This document shows, piece by piece, positions 32,932 to 42,692 of a stretch of 64,000 bases of DNA. Under the pieces are notes generated by a model that did not search any database, was not told where the DNA came from, and was given only the letters and a program-made list of their open reading frames with translations. Origin of the DNA: Paraburkholderia sediminicola (GTDB taxonomy: Bacteria; Pseudomonadota; Gammaproteobacteria; Burkholderiales; Burkholderiaceae). Position 1 is the first letter of the stretch. The number at the start of each line of letters is the position of its first letter. Location of the stretch: the NCBI RefSeq assembly GCF_902859805.1, contig NZ_CADIKC010000002.1, positions 682,001 to 746,000 of the forward strand, given 5' to 3'. The translations under genes were made by a program, and so were the position numbers.

Positions 32932-33225
32932 ATGAGCAAGGGATATTGGGTGACCGCATACCGCGCGACGAAGGACCCGTCTAAACTGGCCGCGTATGCG
33001 CAACTGGCAGCGCCTGCAGTGGCGGCCGCCAACGGCAAATTCATCGTGCGCGGCGTCGCCGAAGAAGCACATGAGCAAGGTTTGAAGGAGCGAACGGTCG
33101 TGATCGAGTTCCCGACCTACGAGCAGGCCGTTGCCGCCTATGAGAGCGACGCGTACAAGAAAGCGCTTGAAGCGCTGGGCGACGGTGTCGAGCGCGACCT
33201 GCGTATCGTTCGCGGCGTCGAGTAA
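32932..33225 (+). CDS. DUF1330-family protein
   Basis: The 97-residue protein has the DUF1330 ferredoxin-like fold pattern: KGYWVTAYRATKDPSKLAAYA near the start, then RTVVIEFPTYEQAVAAYES, the characteristic strand-helix pair. Function is unknown in this family, although dimeric alpha-beta barrels of this type often bind small ligands. AGGAG six bases before ATG 32932 supports the start. It follows the transporter by 62 bases and may be read from the same promoter. Confidence 0.88.
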   Translation: MSKGYWVTAYRATKDPSKLAAYAQLAAPAVAAANGKFIVRGVAEEAHEQGLKERTVVIEFPTYEQAVAAYESDAYKKALEALGDGVERDLRIVRGVE

Positions 33226-33246
33226 TAACGCATAGCGATGCTGCGC

Positions 33247-33648
33247 TCAGCCGGCCGCGGCGGCCTGCACGAGCGCACCGATGCCGTCGATAGCTGTCAT
33301 CAACTCCGCAGGCGCGCCATGCCGCGCCTGCAAATAGCTCGTTGCGTTATACGAGAGCCACACCCGGCCGTCGCCGTCCTGCCACACCAGCACCTTGAGA
33401 GGCAGATCGAGCGCTGCGCTCGGCACGGCCTGCATCAGCGGCGTCCCCGCCCGCGGATTCCCGAACACAAGTAACTGTGACGCCAGCATCGCGAGCCCCG
33501 CGCGCTGTGCATCCGCCGCGAAATCGATGCGCGCGAACAGGATGATGTTCTTCGATTGAATCAGCGAGGCGAGTGCGTCGGCGGCCTGGTCGACCGTGCG
33601 TTGCGTGGGTACGGTGACGATACCGTTATCGGCTGCGAGACTGGACAT
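33247..33648 (-). CDS. DUF302-family protein
   Basis: This 133-residue protein fits DUF302: TVDQAADALASLIQSKNIILFARIDFAADA gives the helix-strand start (core: LIQSKNIILFARIDF), followed by LLVFGNPRAGTPLMQA and LPLKVLVWQD. The biological role of DUF302 proteins is not established. ATG 33648 has CGGAG six bases upstream. It is divergent from the GntR gene, and the GntR-type palindrome at 33670-33681 lies just upstream, so the phosphonate regulator could influence it. It converges on the DUF1330 gene. Confidence 0.85.
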   Translation of the reverse strand: MSSLAADNGIVTVPTQRTVDQAADALASLIQSKNIILFARIDFAADAQRAGLAMLASQLLVFGNPRAGTPLMQAVPSAALDLPLKVLVWQDGDGRVWLSYNATSYLQARHGAPAELMTAIDGIGALVQAAAAG

Positions 33649-33669
33649 GGATTTCTCCGGGTATTGACG

Positions 33670-33703
33670 ATTGTTGACAATAGACAAGCTGGCAGGCTAT
33701 GGT
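33670..33703 (+). promoter_or_regulatory. Promoter of the GntR gene with overlapping palindromic operator
   Basis: ATTGTTGACAAT (33670-33681) is a palindrome with two central bases, of the TTGTNNACAA type favoured by FadR-like GntR regulators. It contains the -35 TTGACA (33674-33679). After 18 bases comes TATGGT (33698-33703) as -10. The regulator would thus block its own promoter. The same TTGTTGACAA core occurs at 41337-41346. Confidence 0.75.
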
Positions 33704-33752
33704 CAAAGAAGCCGACGATCTGTTGTCCCATCCTTTGTTCTAATCGCCGATC

Positions 33753-34475
33753 ATGACCACGTCAACCACGTCCAGCGCCATCGAACTGCTGCAGCGGCAT
33801 TCCCTTGCGACGCTAGTGCAGGAAATGCTCGAACGCAGCATCGTCTCGGGGGAATTCGCCCCGGGAGAGAAATTGAACGAAGTCGAAGTCTCCACGCGGC
33901 TGAATGTGTCGCGCGGGCCACTGCGCGAGGCGTTCCGCGCATTGGAACAGGCAGGTTTGCTGAAGACGGAGAAAAACCGCGGTGTCACGGTGCGCGCGCT
34001 GTCGCTACGCGAGGCCGAGGAGATCTATGAAGTTCGCGCCATGCTGGACGAATCGGTCGCCCGCGCACTCTCCAATCGGATGACGCCTGAAACGCTCGCC
34101 ACGCTCAAAGGCATCATCACGTCGATGAAAGCAGCGAAGAAGGATCACGATCTCACGCGTTACACGGCATTGAACGTCCAGTTGCACGATGCGATGGTGA
34201 CGGGCGTCGGCAACCAGCACCTGATCGAAACCTATCGGCATCTCGTTCGCCAGCTTGGTTTGCTGCGTCAGGCCGCAATCGAATCGGAAAAGAGCGCGCT
34301 GGCAACGTCGGTGACGGAACACGAGAAAATCGTCAACGCACTCGCCAGGGGCGATACGGAAAGCGCCGTCGCGCTCGTGCGCGAACACGTCGCGCATGGG
34401 CTCGCGAGAATGCGGCGTGCCCACGAGCACTGGGCGGCGTCTGCCGGCAATAGCGACAATGCAGGCAGCGTCTGA
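33753..34475 (+). CDS. phnR: GntR/FCD-family regulator of phosphonate use
   Basis: The 240-residue protein has an N-terminal GntR winged helix (GEKLNEVEVSTRLNVSRGPLREAFRALEQAG, core NEVEVSTRLNVSRGPLREAF) and an FCD-type all-helical effector domain with metal-binding His residues in HDAMV, VTEHEKIV and VREHVAHG. It resembles the regulator found beside 2-aminoethylphosphonate genes in Burkholderia. A palindrome in its own promoter recurs in the phnS-phnA intergenic region, supporting control of both. The start is ATG 33753, with only a weak ribosome binding site. It converges on the FAD oxidoreductase gene. Confidence 0.85.
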   Translation: MTTSTTSSAIELLQRHSLATLVQEMLERSIVSGEFAPGEKLNEVEVSTRLNVSRGPLREAFRALEQAGLLKTEKNRGVTVRALSLREAEEIYEVRAMLDESVARALSNRMTPETLATLKGIITSMKAAKKDHDLTRYTALNVQLHDAMVTGVGNQHLIETYRHLVRQLGLLRQAAIESEKSALATSVTEHEKIVNALARGDTESAVALVREHVAHGLARMRRAHEHWAASAGNSDNAGSV

Positions 34476-34511
34476 AACAGGGCCTGAAGCAGGGCCTGAC
34501 AACTGCGCACG

Positions 34512-34539
34512 CGGCCCCGCACTCAGCGGCGCGGGGCCG
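34512..34539. terminator. Hairpin between the convergent phnR and oxidoreductase genes
   Basis: CGGCCCCGC, a 10-base loop and GCGGGGCCG form a perfect 9-bp G+C-rich stem. It lies 36 bases after the phnR stop and 8 bases before the convergent stop, and can serve both directions. It lacks a T-tract. Confidence 0.55.
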
Positions 34540-34547
34540 TCATGACA

Positions 34548-35936
34548 CTAAGCTTTATCCGACTTCCCCGCAGCATTGGCGAGCTTGCTGAGTAATCGAT
34601 CGACCAGCCAGGGCTGCCGGTCTTCGTCTTCCGCGCGCTCCTTGCGCCGAATCGCGTCGCGCACGGTAATCGAACCCACGTAGCGGATCGGCTCGGGCGG
34701 AAAATAGCCCAACGGTCCCTGCGTCAATGGACTCCGCGTCCACTCGTTGTCGAGTTCAAGCAGCAGCGACGACAGAATCTGCCCACCCATATAGGTCGGC
34801 CCAACACCGTTGCCTGAATAACCAAAGCCATAAAGCACGTTCGGCGCGTCCTCGAGCCTGCCGAAAAACGGAAAACCCGTCACCGAACGATCCGACGGAC
34901 CGTTCCAGCTCGCCGTGACCGGCACATCGCGCAACGCCGGGAAGAAATCGTGCAGGCTGCGCGTCAGATCCGCTTCATACGGCGAGCGTTGGTCGAACAC
35001 GGGCGCGATCCGGCCGCGCCAGGCAAAGGTGTTGCCGCCCTTGCCGAGCATCAACCGGCCGTCCGCCGTGCTGCGATAGTAGTAGACGAAGATGCGCGAG
35101 TCGAGCACCGATACGCCGTCTTTCAAGCCGATTTGCTGCAGCAGCTCCGGGCATTTCTCGGTGACGATCATGTCGCTCGAAACGACAGCAAGCGTGCGCT
35201 CAAACTGCTTGAAGCGGCTCGCCATCCACGCGTTGATCGCGAGCACCAGCTTGGGCGCTGTGACGCTGCCAGCCGGCGTGCGCACGGTCACACGCTCGCC
35301 GGACGTAAAGTCGAGCATCGGCGTGCGTTCGTAAATACGAATGCCCATTTCAATCGCGACACGCCGCAATCCGCGTACGAGCTTGCCCGGATGCACGGTT
35401 GCGGCGACCGGCGAATACACGCCGCCGAGATTGCGCGCCGAACCGGAACGGCTCACCACTTCGTCTGGTGCGAGATGTTGATACGAATTGATGCCGTGTT
35501 CACTCAGTGCGGCGATCACCGGGTCGAGCAGGCCGATTTGCGCACGCGATGTCGCCGTGTAGAGCGTGCCGTCGAGCCGAAGCTCGGCATCGATCGCGTG
35601 CTCGACACAGAAATCGCGAATCCGTCCCACGGCCGCTTCGGATGCCTTCACCAGCCGGATCGCTTCGGCCTCGCCAAACAGACGCCGCAGCGTAAAGAAC
35701 TTGGTCGACCACGTGAGCAGGCAGCCACCGTTGCGGCCACTCGCGCCCGCACCGCACAGGTCGCTCTCGATGATCACGATGTCGAGATCGGGTTTCTTCT
35801 GCTTCGCCTGGATGGCGGTCCACAAACCGGTGAAACCACCACCGACAATGCAAACATCGGCCGTCGTCGCACCTTGCAGTGCGGGCGCCAATGAACCATC
35901 GGCGAAGAGTGCTTGTTCAATCCAGAACGGGCGCAT
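34548..35936 (-). CDS. FAD-dependent oxidoreductase (DAO fold) of the phosphonate operon
   Basis: From ATG 35936 the product is 462 residues. ADVCIVGGGFTGLWTAIQAK holds the FAD-binding GxGxxG, and the acidic end of the next strand (DIVIIESDLCGAGASGRNGG) is typical of DAO-type flavoproteins such as glycine oxidase and PuuB. It lies downstream of phnW in the same direction. In phosphonate loci related flavoproteins are thought to oxidise the amino group, or an N-methyl group, of 2-aminoethylphosphonate-type compounds. That would give a second entry to phosphonoacetaldehyde. The substrate is inferred only from context. A TTG codon at 35957 opens a slightly longer frame. Confidence 0.8.
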   Translation of the reverse strand: MRPFWIEQALFADGSLAPALQGATTADVCIVGGGFTGLWTAIQAKQKKPDLDIVIIESDLCGAGASGRNGGCLLTWSTKFFTLRRLFGEAEAIRLVKASEAAVGRIRDFCVEHAIDAELRLDGTLYTATSRAQIGLLDPVIAALSEHGINSYQHLAPDEVVSRSGSARNLGGVYSPVAATVHPGKLVRGLRRVAIEMGIRIYERTPMLDFTSGERVTVRTPAGSVTAPKLVLAINAWMASRFKQFERTLAVVSSDMIVTEKCPELLQQIGLKDGVSVLDSRIFVYYYRSTADGRLMLGKGGNTFAWRGRIAPVFDQRSPYEADLTRSLHDFFPALRDVPVTASWNGPSDRSVTGFPFFGRLEDAPNVLYGFGYSGNGVGPTYMGGQILSSLLLELDNEWTRSPLTQGPLGYFPPEPIRYVGSITVRDAIRRKERAEDEDRQPWLVDRLLSKLANAAGKSDKA

Positions 35937-36042
35937 GAATTGCTCACATTGATACAACGGTTTAACGCCACGCGGCGAAAGGAAAGACTTCTCCTCGCGT
36001 CAACGGAAAGAAGCCTTCGCGCGTGGACATGCTCAGGCCAAC

Positions 36043-37173
36043 TCAGGCTAACGCTTTCGCCGATACCTGTTTGATTCCCATGGCCTTCAGCGTATCGGCG
36101 ATCGCGGCGACAGCGCCGGGGATACCGCTATCACCAAAGTGCCCGATACAGCCGACTCGGAATGTTTCTACCTGGGTCAGCTTGCCCGGATACAGGATGT
36201 AGCCGCGCTTTTTCACTTCGGTATAGAACGTCTTGAAGTCGTAGTTGGGATCATCAGGCGCGTGAAACGTGACGATGATCGGCGCCTGAATCGCAGGATC
36301 GAGAAAGGTTCGAAAACCGAGCACGGCCATGCCTTCGATCAACGCGCGGCAATTGCTCGCATAGCGCGCGCCGCGCGCTTCAAGACCGCCCTCTTCCATG
36401 TATTGCGCGATCGCCTGATCGAGTGCCGCGACGACGTGAGTGGGCGGCGTGAAACGCCATTGCGTGGTGCGGTTCATGTAGACCCATTGATCGTACAGAT
36501 CCATGGCGAGCGAGGGGCTGTTGCCCTCGCATTGCTCCAGCGTGCTGCGGCGGATGATCACGAAGCCCATGCCGGGCACACCTTCCAGACATTTCCCGGA
36601 AGCGGCCACGACCGCGTCGAACGGCGTTTGACGCGCGTCGATGTCGATGGCGCCGAAAGAACTCATCGCGTCGATGATCAGACTGCGACCGTGCTTTGCG
36701 ACAACCATGGCAATCTCATGCAGCGGATTGAGCACCCCGGCACCGGTTTCGCAATGCACGAGTGCGACGTGCGTGATGCTCGGGTCAGCCGCTAGCGCGC
36801 GATCGACGTCAGCCGCTTTGACCTGCGTGTCTTCGGGATAGTCGAGCGTCTGGTGGCGACGGGCGAGTGCGCGGCAAATCTTCGCGATGCGCTGGCAATA
36901 CGCGCCGTTGTTCGGTATCAGCACATGCCCATCGCGCGGCACCAGCGTGCCGATCGCAGCTTCCACCGAGAACGTGCCGCTGCCTTGCAAGGGCACGCAT
37001 TCATGCGTGTCTTCGCCATGCACGATGCGCAGCGTCTGCTGGCGAACACGAGCAGTGATCTGATTGAAATCACCGTCCCACGATCCCCAGTCGCGCAGCA
37101 TCGCCTGACGCGTGCGTTCTGAGGTCGTGAGCGGACCGGGTGTGAGCAGAATGGGCTGGGAAGGCAGATTCAC
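36043..37173 (-). CDS. phnW: 2-aminoethylphosphonate-pyruvate transaminase
   Basis: The 376-residue protein has the PhnW start [19 protein letters not shown] and [13 protein letters not shown], and the PLP lysine Lys194 in [11 protein letters not shown]. Asp168 in [10 protein letters not shown] contacts the cofactor. It transfers the amino group of 2-aminoethylphosphonate to pyruvate, giving phosphonoacetaldehyde and alanine in the cytoplasm. It is 34 bases from the permease gene and reads in the same direction, so it belongs to the phnS-led operon. The dehydrogenase and hydrolase of the next steps are encoded on the opposite side of the shared promoter region. Confidence 0.93.
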   Translation of the reverse strand: MNLPSQPILLTPGPLTTSERTRQAMLRDWGSWDGDFNQITARVRQQTLRIVHGEDTHECVPLQGSGTFSVEAAIGTLVPRDGHVLIPNNGAYCQRIAKICRALARRHQTLDYPEDTQVKAADVDRALAADPSITHVALVHCETGAGVLNPLHEIAMVVAKHGRSLIIDAMSSFGAIDIDARQTPFDAVVAASGKCLEGVPGMGFVIIRRSTLEQCEGNSPSLAMDLYDQWVYMNRTTQWRFTPPTHVVAALDQAIAQYMEEGGLEARGARYASNCRALIEGMAVLGFRTFLDPAIQAPIIVTFHAPDDPNYDFKTFYTEVKKRGYILYPGKLTQVETFRVGCIGHFGDSGIPGAVAAIADTLKAMGIKQVSAKALA

Positions 37174-37207
37174 AGTAGCTCCTTATCGATCTTGATGAAG
37201 ACTTGTT

Positions 37208-38935
37208 TCAGCCACGGCGCGTGGTGCGCCATGCCTGGGTTCTACGCAATACGCCATGCGATACGCAGGCAAACAGCACGCAGGCGAACGCCGCCGTCAC
37301 GAGGACCAGCGTGGCCATCGCCGCGGCCGGTCCGATCTGGCCGGCGTCGTCGAGATTGAGAATGGCGACGGAGGCCGGTTGCGTGTCGGGTGAATAGAGA
37401 AACGCGACCGCCGACACCGTCGTCATGCCGTTGACGAACAGATAACGTGCGATCTGCAGGATCGACGGCAGGCATACAGGCACGGTGACGCGCAAAAACG
37501 TCTTGTAGAAAGGCACTTTCAGCGAAGCCGACACTGCTTCGAACTCGTTGTCGATCTGACGAAGCGCGGTGACCGCGGTCAAGTGGCTTGACGAGTAGTA
37601 ATGCACCACCGTGACGATCGCGAGCAGTGCGAGCGTGCCGTAAAGACCGTTCAAAGGATTGGCGGGCGAGTTGAACAGAAAGATATAGCTGATGCCGAGC
37701 ACGAGACCTGGCACACCCATCGGCAGGATCGCGCACAGATTGATAAAGCCGCGTAACCAGCGCGGCCCACGTGTTTTCTCCACCAGATACGCGCCGCCGA
37801 AAACAATGATGGTGCCGCCGATCGCCACGCACGCGGCCATTTTCAGGCTGTTCTTGTACGCATCGAAAATCCCCGCGCCGATCAGTCCCATCTTGTAGTG
37901 CTGCAAGCCGAGGCTCATCTGATACGGCCAGAACTTCACGAACGAAGCGAACACCGAAATACCGACCACAGCCAATAACAGCAGGCAGATCAATCCGCAG
38001 TAACCCAGCATCGCCATGTCGAAACCACGCGAGGGTTTTGGCTGATAAGGCGTCGAGCGTGCGCCGAGTTGCGATTGCTGCTTGCGGCGAATGAAGAAGT
38101 CGACGGCGAACGCGACCAGCGCCGGACAGAGCAGCAGCAGGCTGACCACCGCGCTCCGGTTGAAGTCCTGCAGGCCGATGATGAGCTTATAGATGTCGGT
38201 GGAGAGCACCGAATAAGGTCCGCCGATCACGACCGGCACGCCGAAGTCGTTGATGCAGATCGTGAACGACACCATCGTCGCGCTGATCAGGCCGTACTTC
38301 GCGCCCGGCAATGTGATCGTGAAGAATTTGCGCGCACGGCGTGTGCCCATCGCTTCGGCCGCTTCGTATAAACGTCCGTCGGAGAGCGACAGCGCCGTCA
38401 CGAGAATCATCAGCACGTGCGGAAACGCGGCATACACCAGACTGCATACGATGCCCGGCAGCCCATAGATCGAATGCCCGTGAAGCAAGGGCTTCAGGAT
38501 GCCCGAGTTGCCGAACCAGTAGATGAACGACACCGCGGACAACAACGTCGGCGCGAGCAGCGGAAGCAGCGCGACCGTGCGAACGGCGTTCTTCATCGGC
38601 ATGCAGGAACGGGTCAGCGCGTACGCAAACGTAAAGGCCATCGGAATCACGATCGCCGTCACGAGACAAGCCACCGTGACCGAGTGCAGTGTCGACGTCC
38701 ACACGCCGGAATCCACCAGATAGCCGGTGAAATTGGCGAGTCCGACGAAATGGCCATCCGCATCGACGAAGCATTTGCCGATCACCAACGCCAGCGGCAA
38801 CAGCAGAAACACGCCGAGAAACGCGGACATCAACACCAGCGCCAACTGCGCGATCCGGTCATGCCAATGGCTCTTCTGGCGCACCTCGGCGTGACTTTCC
38901 TCGCCGCTGCGGCGCTCGATCAGAACGGCGCTCAT
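37208..38935 (-). CDS. 2-aminoethylphosphonate ABC transporter permease (fused two-domain)
   Basis: The 575-residue protein is a double-length inner-membrane permease with about 12 helices in two homologous halves. Each half carries an EAA-type loop that contacts the ATPase: YEAAEAMGTRRARKFFTITLPG in the first (core EAAEAMGTRRARKF), and FEAVSASLKVPFYKTFLRVTVP in the second (core FEAVSASLKVPFYKTF). This is the fused type found in Burkholderia phosphonate importers. The start ATG overlaps the ATPase stop by four bases (ATGA). Together with the ATPase and binding protein it imports 2-aminoethylphosphonate. Confidence 0.9.
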   Translation of the reverse strand: MSAVLIERRSGEESHAEVRQKSHWHDRIAQLALVLMSAFLGVFLLLPLALVIGKCFVDADGHFVGLANFTGYLVDSGVWTSTLHSVTVACLVTAIVIPMAFTFAYALTRSCMPMKNAVRTVALLPLLAPTLLSAVSFIYWFGNSGILKPLLHGHSIYGLPGIVCSLVYAAFPHVLMILVTALSLSDGRLYEAAEAMGTRRARKFFTITLPGAKYGLISATMVSFTICINDFGVPVVIGGPYSVLSTDIYKLIIGLQDFNRSAVVSLLLLCPALVAFAVDFFIRRKQQSQLGARSTPYQPKPSRGFDMAMLGYCGLICLLLLAVVGISVFASFVKFWPYQMSLGLQHYKMGLIGAGIFDAYKNSLKMAACVAIGGTIIVFGGAYLVEKTRGPRWLRGFINLCAILPMGVPGLVLGISYIFLFNSPANPLNGLYGTLALLAIVTVVHYYSSSHLTAVTALRQIDNEFEAVSASLKVPFYKTFLRVTVPVCLPSILQIARYLFVNGMTTVSAVAFLYSPDTQPASVAILNLDDAGQIGPAAAMATLVLVTAAFACVLFACVSHGVLRRTQAWRTTRRG

Positions 38936-40023
38936 TGGAGTCGCTCCTTCGCGGCGGAGAAGACGCACACGTGTTCGCGGTTGATAGCCAGATTGAAGCG
39001 CGACCCCGGCTGCAGGCGGGTACGATGCATTTCATGAAACGACAGGTCGGCGACGATCTCCTGCTCGCCGAGCCCGTCCACCTTGAAGCTGACCCGGCAG
39101 AACGCGCCGAGGAATTCCAGCTTCTCGACTGAGGCGGGCAGCAGGTTGTCCGCCTCGTTGCCCGGCGCGCTGAGGTGAATGTCTTCCGGGCGCACGAACG
39201 CCGACACTTTCGAACCCAGCACCGCGCGCTCCGATCCGCACCCGTAGCGCAGCGCGATGGCGCCGGCTTTGAGACTGCCGTCGCGCGCCACCTCGGCCGG
39301 AATCAGATTGACCTTGCCGATGAAATCGGCAACGAACGGCGAGGCCGGCTCGCGATAGATTTCGTGTGGCGTGCCGATCTGCTCGATCACACCCTGATTC
39401 ATCACCACGATCCGGTCGGCCATGGATAGCGCTTCTTCCTGATCGTGCGTCACCATGATCGTGGTCACGCCGAGGCGCTGCTGCAGCTGGCGGATTTCCT
39501 GGCGCAGCCGCACACGCACACGCGCATCGAGCGCCGAGAGCGGCTCGTCGAGCAACAGCAAACCCGGTGATGTGGCGAGCGCACGCGCCAGCGCGATACG
39601 CTGCTGCTGCCCGCCGGATAACTGGTTCGGATGCTTCTTCTGCGCATCCGGCAAACCAACCAGGGCGAGCAATTCGTTCACACGATCGGCGATCGCCGCG
39701 CGCTTCATCTTGCGATTCACAAGACCATAGGCCACGTTGTCGAAGATGGTCAGATTCGGAAACAGCGCGTACGACTGAAACACGATGCCGTAATCGCGAA
39801 GCTGAGGCGGCAGCCGCGAAATATCGCGGCCATCCTGCGTGATCTGACCAGCACTTTGTGTTTCAAGCCCGGCAATGATGCGCAGCAAAGTGGTCTTGCC
39901 GCATCCCGACGGCCCGAGGAAGCAGAGCATTTCTCCCTTCTTCACGCCAAGATTGATGTCCTCCAGAACCGGCGTGTCGTTGAACCGCTTGTAGACCCGC
40001 TCTACGCTCAAATACGTTGTCAT
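38932..40023 (-). CDS. phnT: 2-aminoethylphosphonate ABC transporter ATP-binding protein
   Basis: The 363-residue ATPase has Walker A GPSGCGKTT, the signature LSGGQQQRIALARAL, Walker B LLLLDEPLSALD and a switch His in VTHDQEEAL. A C-terminal TOBE-like regulatory domain of about 120 residues follows. The start at ATG 40023 has GGAG six bases upstream; ATGs at 40047 and in the longer frame are alternatives. It drives import through the fused permease encoded immediately downstream with a four-base overlap. It belongs to the phnS-T-permease-W-oxidoreductase operon. Confidence 0.9.
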   Translation of the reverse strand: MTTYLSVERVYKRFNDTPVLEDINLGVKKGEMLCFLGPSGCGKTTLLRIIAGLETQSAGQITQDGRDISRLPPQLRDYGIVFQSYALFPNLTIFDNVAYGLVNRKMKRAAIADRVNELLALVGLPDAQKKHPNQLSGGQQQRIALARALATSPGLLLLDEPLSALDARVRVRLRQEIRQLQQRLGVTTIMVTHDQEEALSMADRIVVMNQGVIEQIGTPHEIYREPASPFVADFIGKVNLIPAEVARDGSLKAGAIALRYGCGSERAVLGSKVSAFVRPEDIHLSAPGNEADNLLPASVEKLEFLGAFCRVSFKVDGLGEQEIVADLSFHEMHRTRLQPGSRFNLAINREHVCVFSAAKERLQ

Positions 40024-40149
40024 CTGCTCCTCCGCTTCCGCTTGCATGTCGACGTGGCGCGACGCACTGCCGTGCACCGCATCGCTGCGTTGTTCGGGGC
40101 TCACGCAATGCGCGCCCCGGCGCTCGTCAAGACCTGGCTGAACCCGGCC

Positions 40150-41205
40150 TTACTTTTGTTCCTTGTTGCCGTAGCGCTTTTGCCAGTCTTCGAGAATTGC
40201 GTCGCGGTTCTTTGCGGACCATGTGAAGTCGTTCTTCACGAGCAGTTCCGAATAGTTGTCGGGGATACCGGAGAGTTTCTTCGCAACACCAGGGTAGGCA
40301 ACGATCGCCCACCATTGCGCGGTGATTTCATTGGCCTCCTTGCTGGCCATAAAGTCCGCGAGTTTTTTGGCCGCGTCCGGCTGCCTGGTCGTTTTCATGA
40401 TGCCGGTGGCTTCCATGTCCCAGCCCAAGCCTTCTTTCGGGAAGATCAGATCGATGGGCGCGCCTTGCGCCTGCAACTCATGCCCGCGGAATTCGAATGA
40501 GATGCCAATCGGAAATTCGCCGGTGCCGGCAAGCGTGCAGGGCTTCGAACCCGAGTGCACGTATTGCGCGACGTTCTTGTCCAACGCGTCCATGTACTGC
40601 CAGCCCTTGTCCTTGCCGAAGGTTTGCAGCCAGGACGTCACGTCCAGATAGCCGGTACCGGACGACACCGGACTCGGCATCACGATCATGCCTTTGTAAA
40701 CAGGCTTGGTCAGGTCTTCCCATGACGTGGGCTTAGGCAAATGGCGCTTCTCCGCTTCGACGCGGTTGTAGCAGACCGTCGCGCCCCACACGTCCATGCC
40801 GACCCAGTGCGGCGGCGTGTTCGCGTCGCTGTACTTGCGCGTCAGACTGTCGAAGCCCTTCGGTGAGTAAGGCATCAGCATGCCCTGCAGATCGAGCAGC
40901 GTCAGGCTGGATGCAGCGAGCCCGAGCACCACGTCGGCACGCGGATTGTTCTTTTCGGCGAGCAGCTTGGCGGTGACCGCGCCGGTCGAATCGCGCACCC
41001 AGCGGATTTCGATATCCGGGTTGGCTTTTTCGAACGCGTCTTTATAGGGCTTCATCGCTTCGTCTTCGAGCGCCGTATAGACCAGCAACTGCGTTTTTGC
41101 CTGCGCGAACTGAACAGCGCCAAGCGTGACGGTGGCGGCGACCAGACAGCGCAACGCCATATTCAGACGACCTCTACCAGCTTTAAACCACGACTGTTCC
41201 TTCAT
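40150..41205 (-). CDS. phnS: 2-aminoethylphosphonate periplasmic binding protein
   Basis: From ATG 41205 the protein is 351 residues, with a signal peptide ending near VQFAQAKT. The rest is an iron/phosphonate-type type 2 periplasmic binding fold, with LLVYTALEDEAMKPYKDAF at the start of the mature part and WVGMDVWGATVCYNRVEA in the hinge region. It captures 2-aminoethylphosphonate for the importer. AGGGG seven bases upstream supports this start; the long frame to 41403 runs through the promoter. It is the first gene of the minus-strand operon and has a well-formed promoter with an operator over its -10. Confidence 0.9.
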   Translation of the reverse strand: MKEQSWFKAGRGRLNMALRCLVAATVTLGAVQFAQAKTQLLVYTALEDEAMKPYKDAFEKANPDIEIRWVRDSTGAVTAKLLAEKNNPRADVVLGLAASSLTLLDLQGMLMPYSPKGFDSLTRKYSDANTPPHWVGMDVWGATVCYNRVEAEKRHLPKPTSWEDLTKPVYKGMIVMPSPVSSGTGYLDVTSWLQTFGKDKGWQYMDALDKNVAQYVHSGSKPCTLAGTGEFPIGISFEFRGHELQAQGAPIDLIFPKEGLGWDMEATGIMKTTRQPDAAKKLADFMASKEANEITAQWWAIVAYPGVAKKLSGIPDNYSELLVKNDFTWSAKNRDAILEDWQKRYGNKEQK

Positions 41206-41336
41206 TTCCAGACCCCTTGAGAAAGTGGCGTCGCGGCCAGCGACGAAAACGACCGGTGCTACGGGACGACTGTGTGTTGCAAGCCTCTTAAGCAACTGCT
41301 GACGACTGCGGTTGATGATTTGCGATTTGTTGTCTG

Positions 41337-41373
41337 TTGTTGACAATCTACAAAGCATCAATTTTAATGTCAA
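41337..41373. promoter_or_regulatory. Overlapping divergent promoters for phnS and phnA with one operator
   Basis: On the plus strand TTGACA (41340-41345), 17 bases and TTTAAT (41363-41368) form a promoter for phnA. On the minus strand TTGACA (41373-41368), 17 bases and TAGATT (41350-41345) form one for phnS. Each -35 overlaps the other's -10. The palindrome TTGTTGACAA (41337-41346) overlaps the phnA -35 and the phnS -10, and equals the palindrome in the phnR promoter. A single repressor dimer could close both. Confidence 0.8.
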
Positions 41374-41428
41374 GTATTGCCTCACTTTGCCACACAACGC
41401 CACATTGCCATTACCCGACTTACCCTAG

Positions 41429-42679
<1,251 letters not shown>

Positions 42680-42692
42680 TCGGGGATCAGAC

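Noticed and set aside
36139..36795. Plus-strand 218-codon frame inside phnW
   Set aside because: It is antisense to a clear PhnW protein and carries no motif; one of many shadows in G+C-rich DNA.
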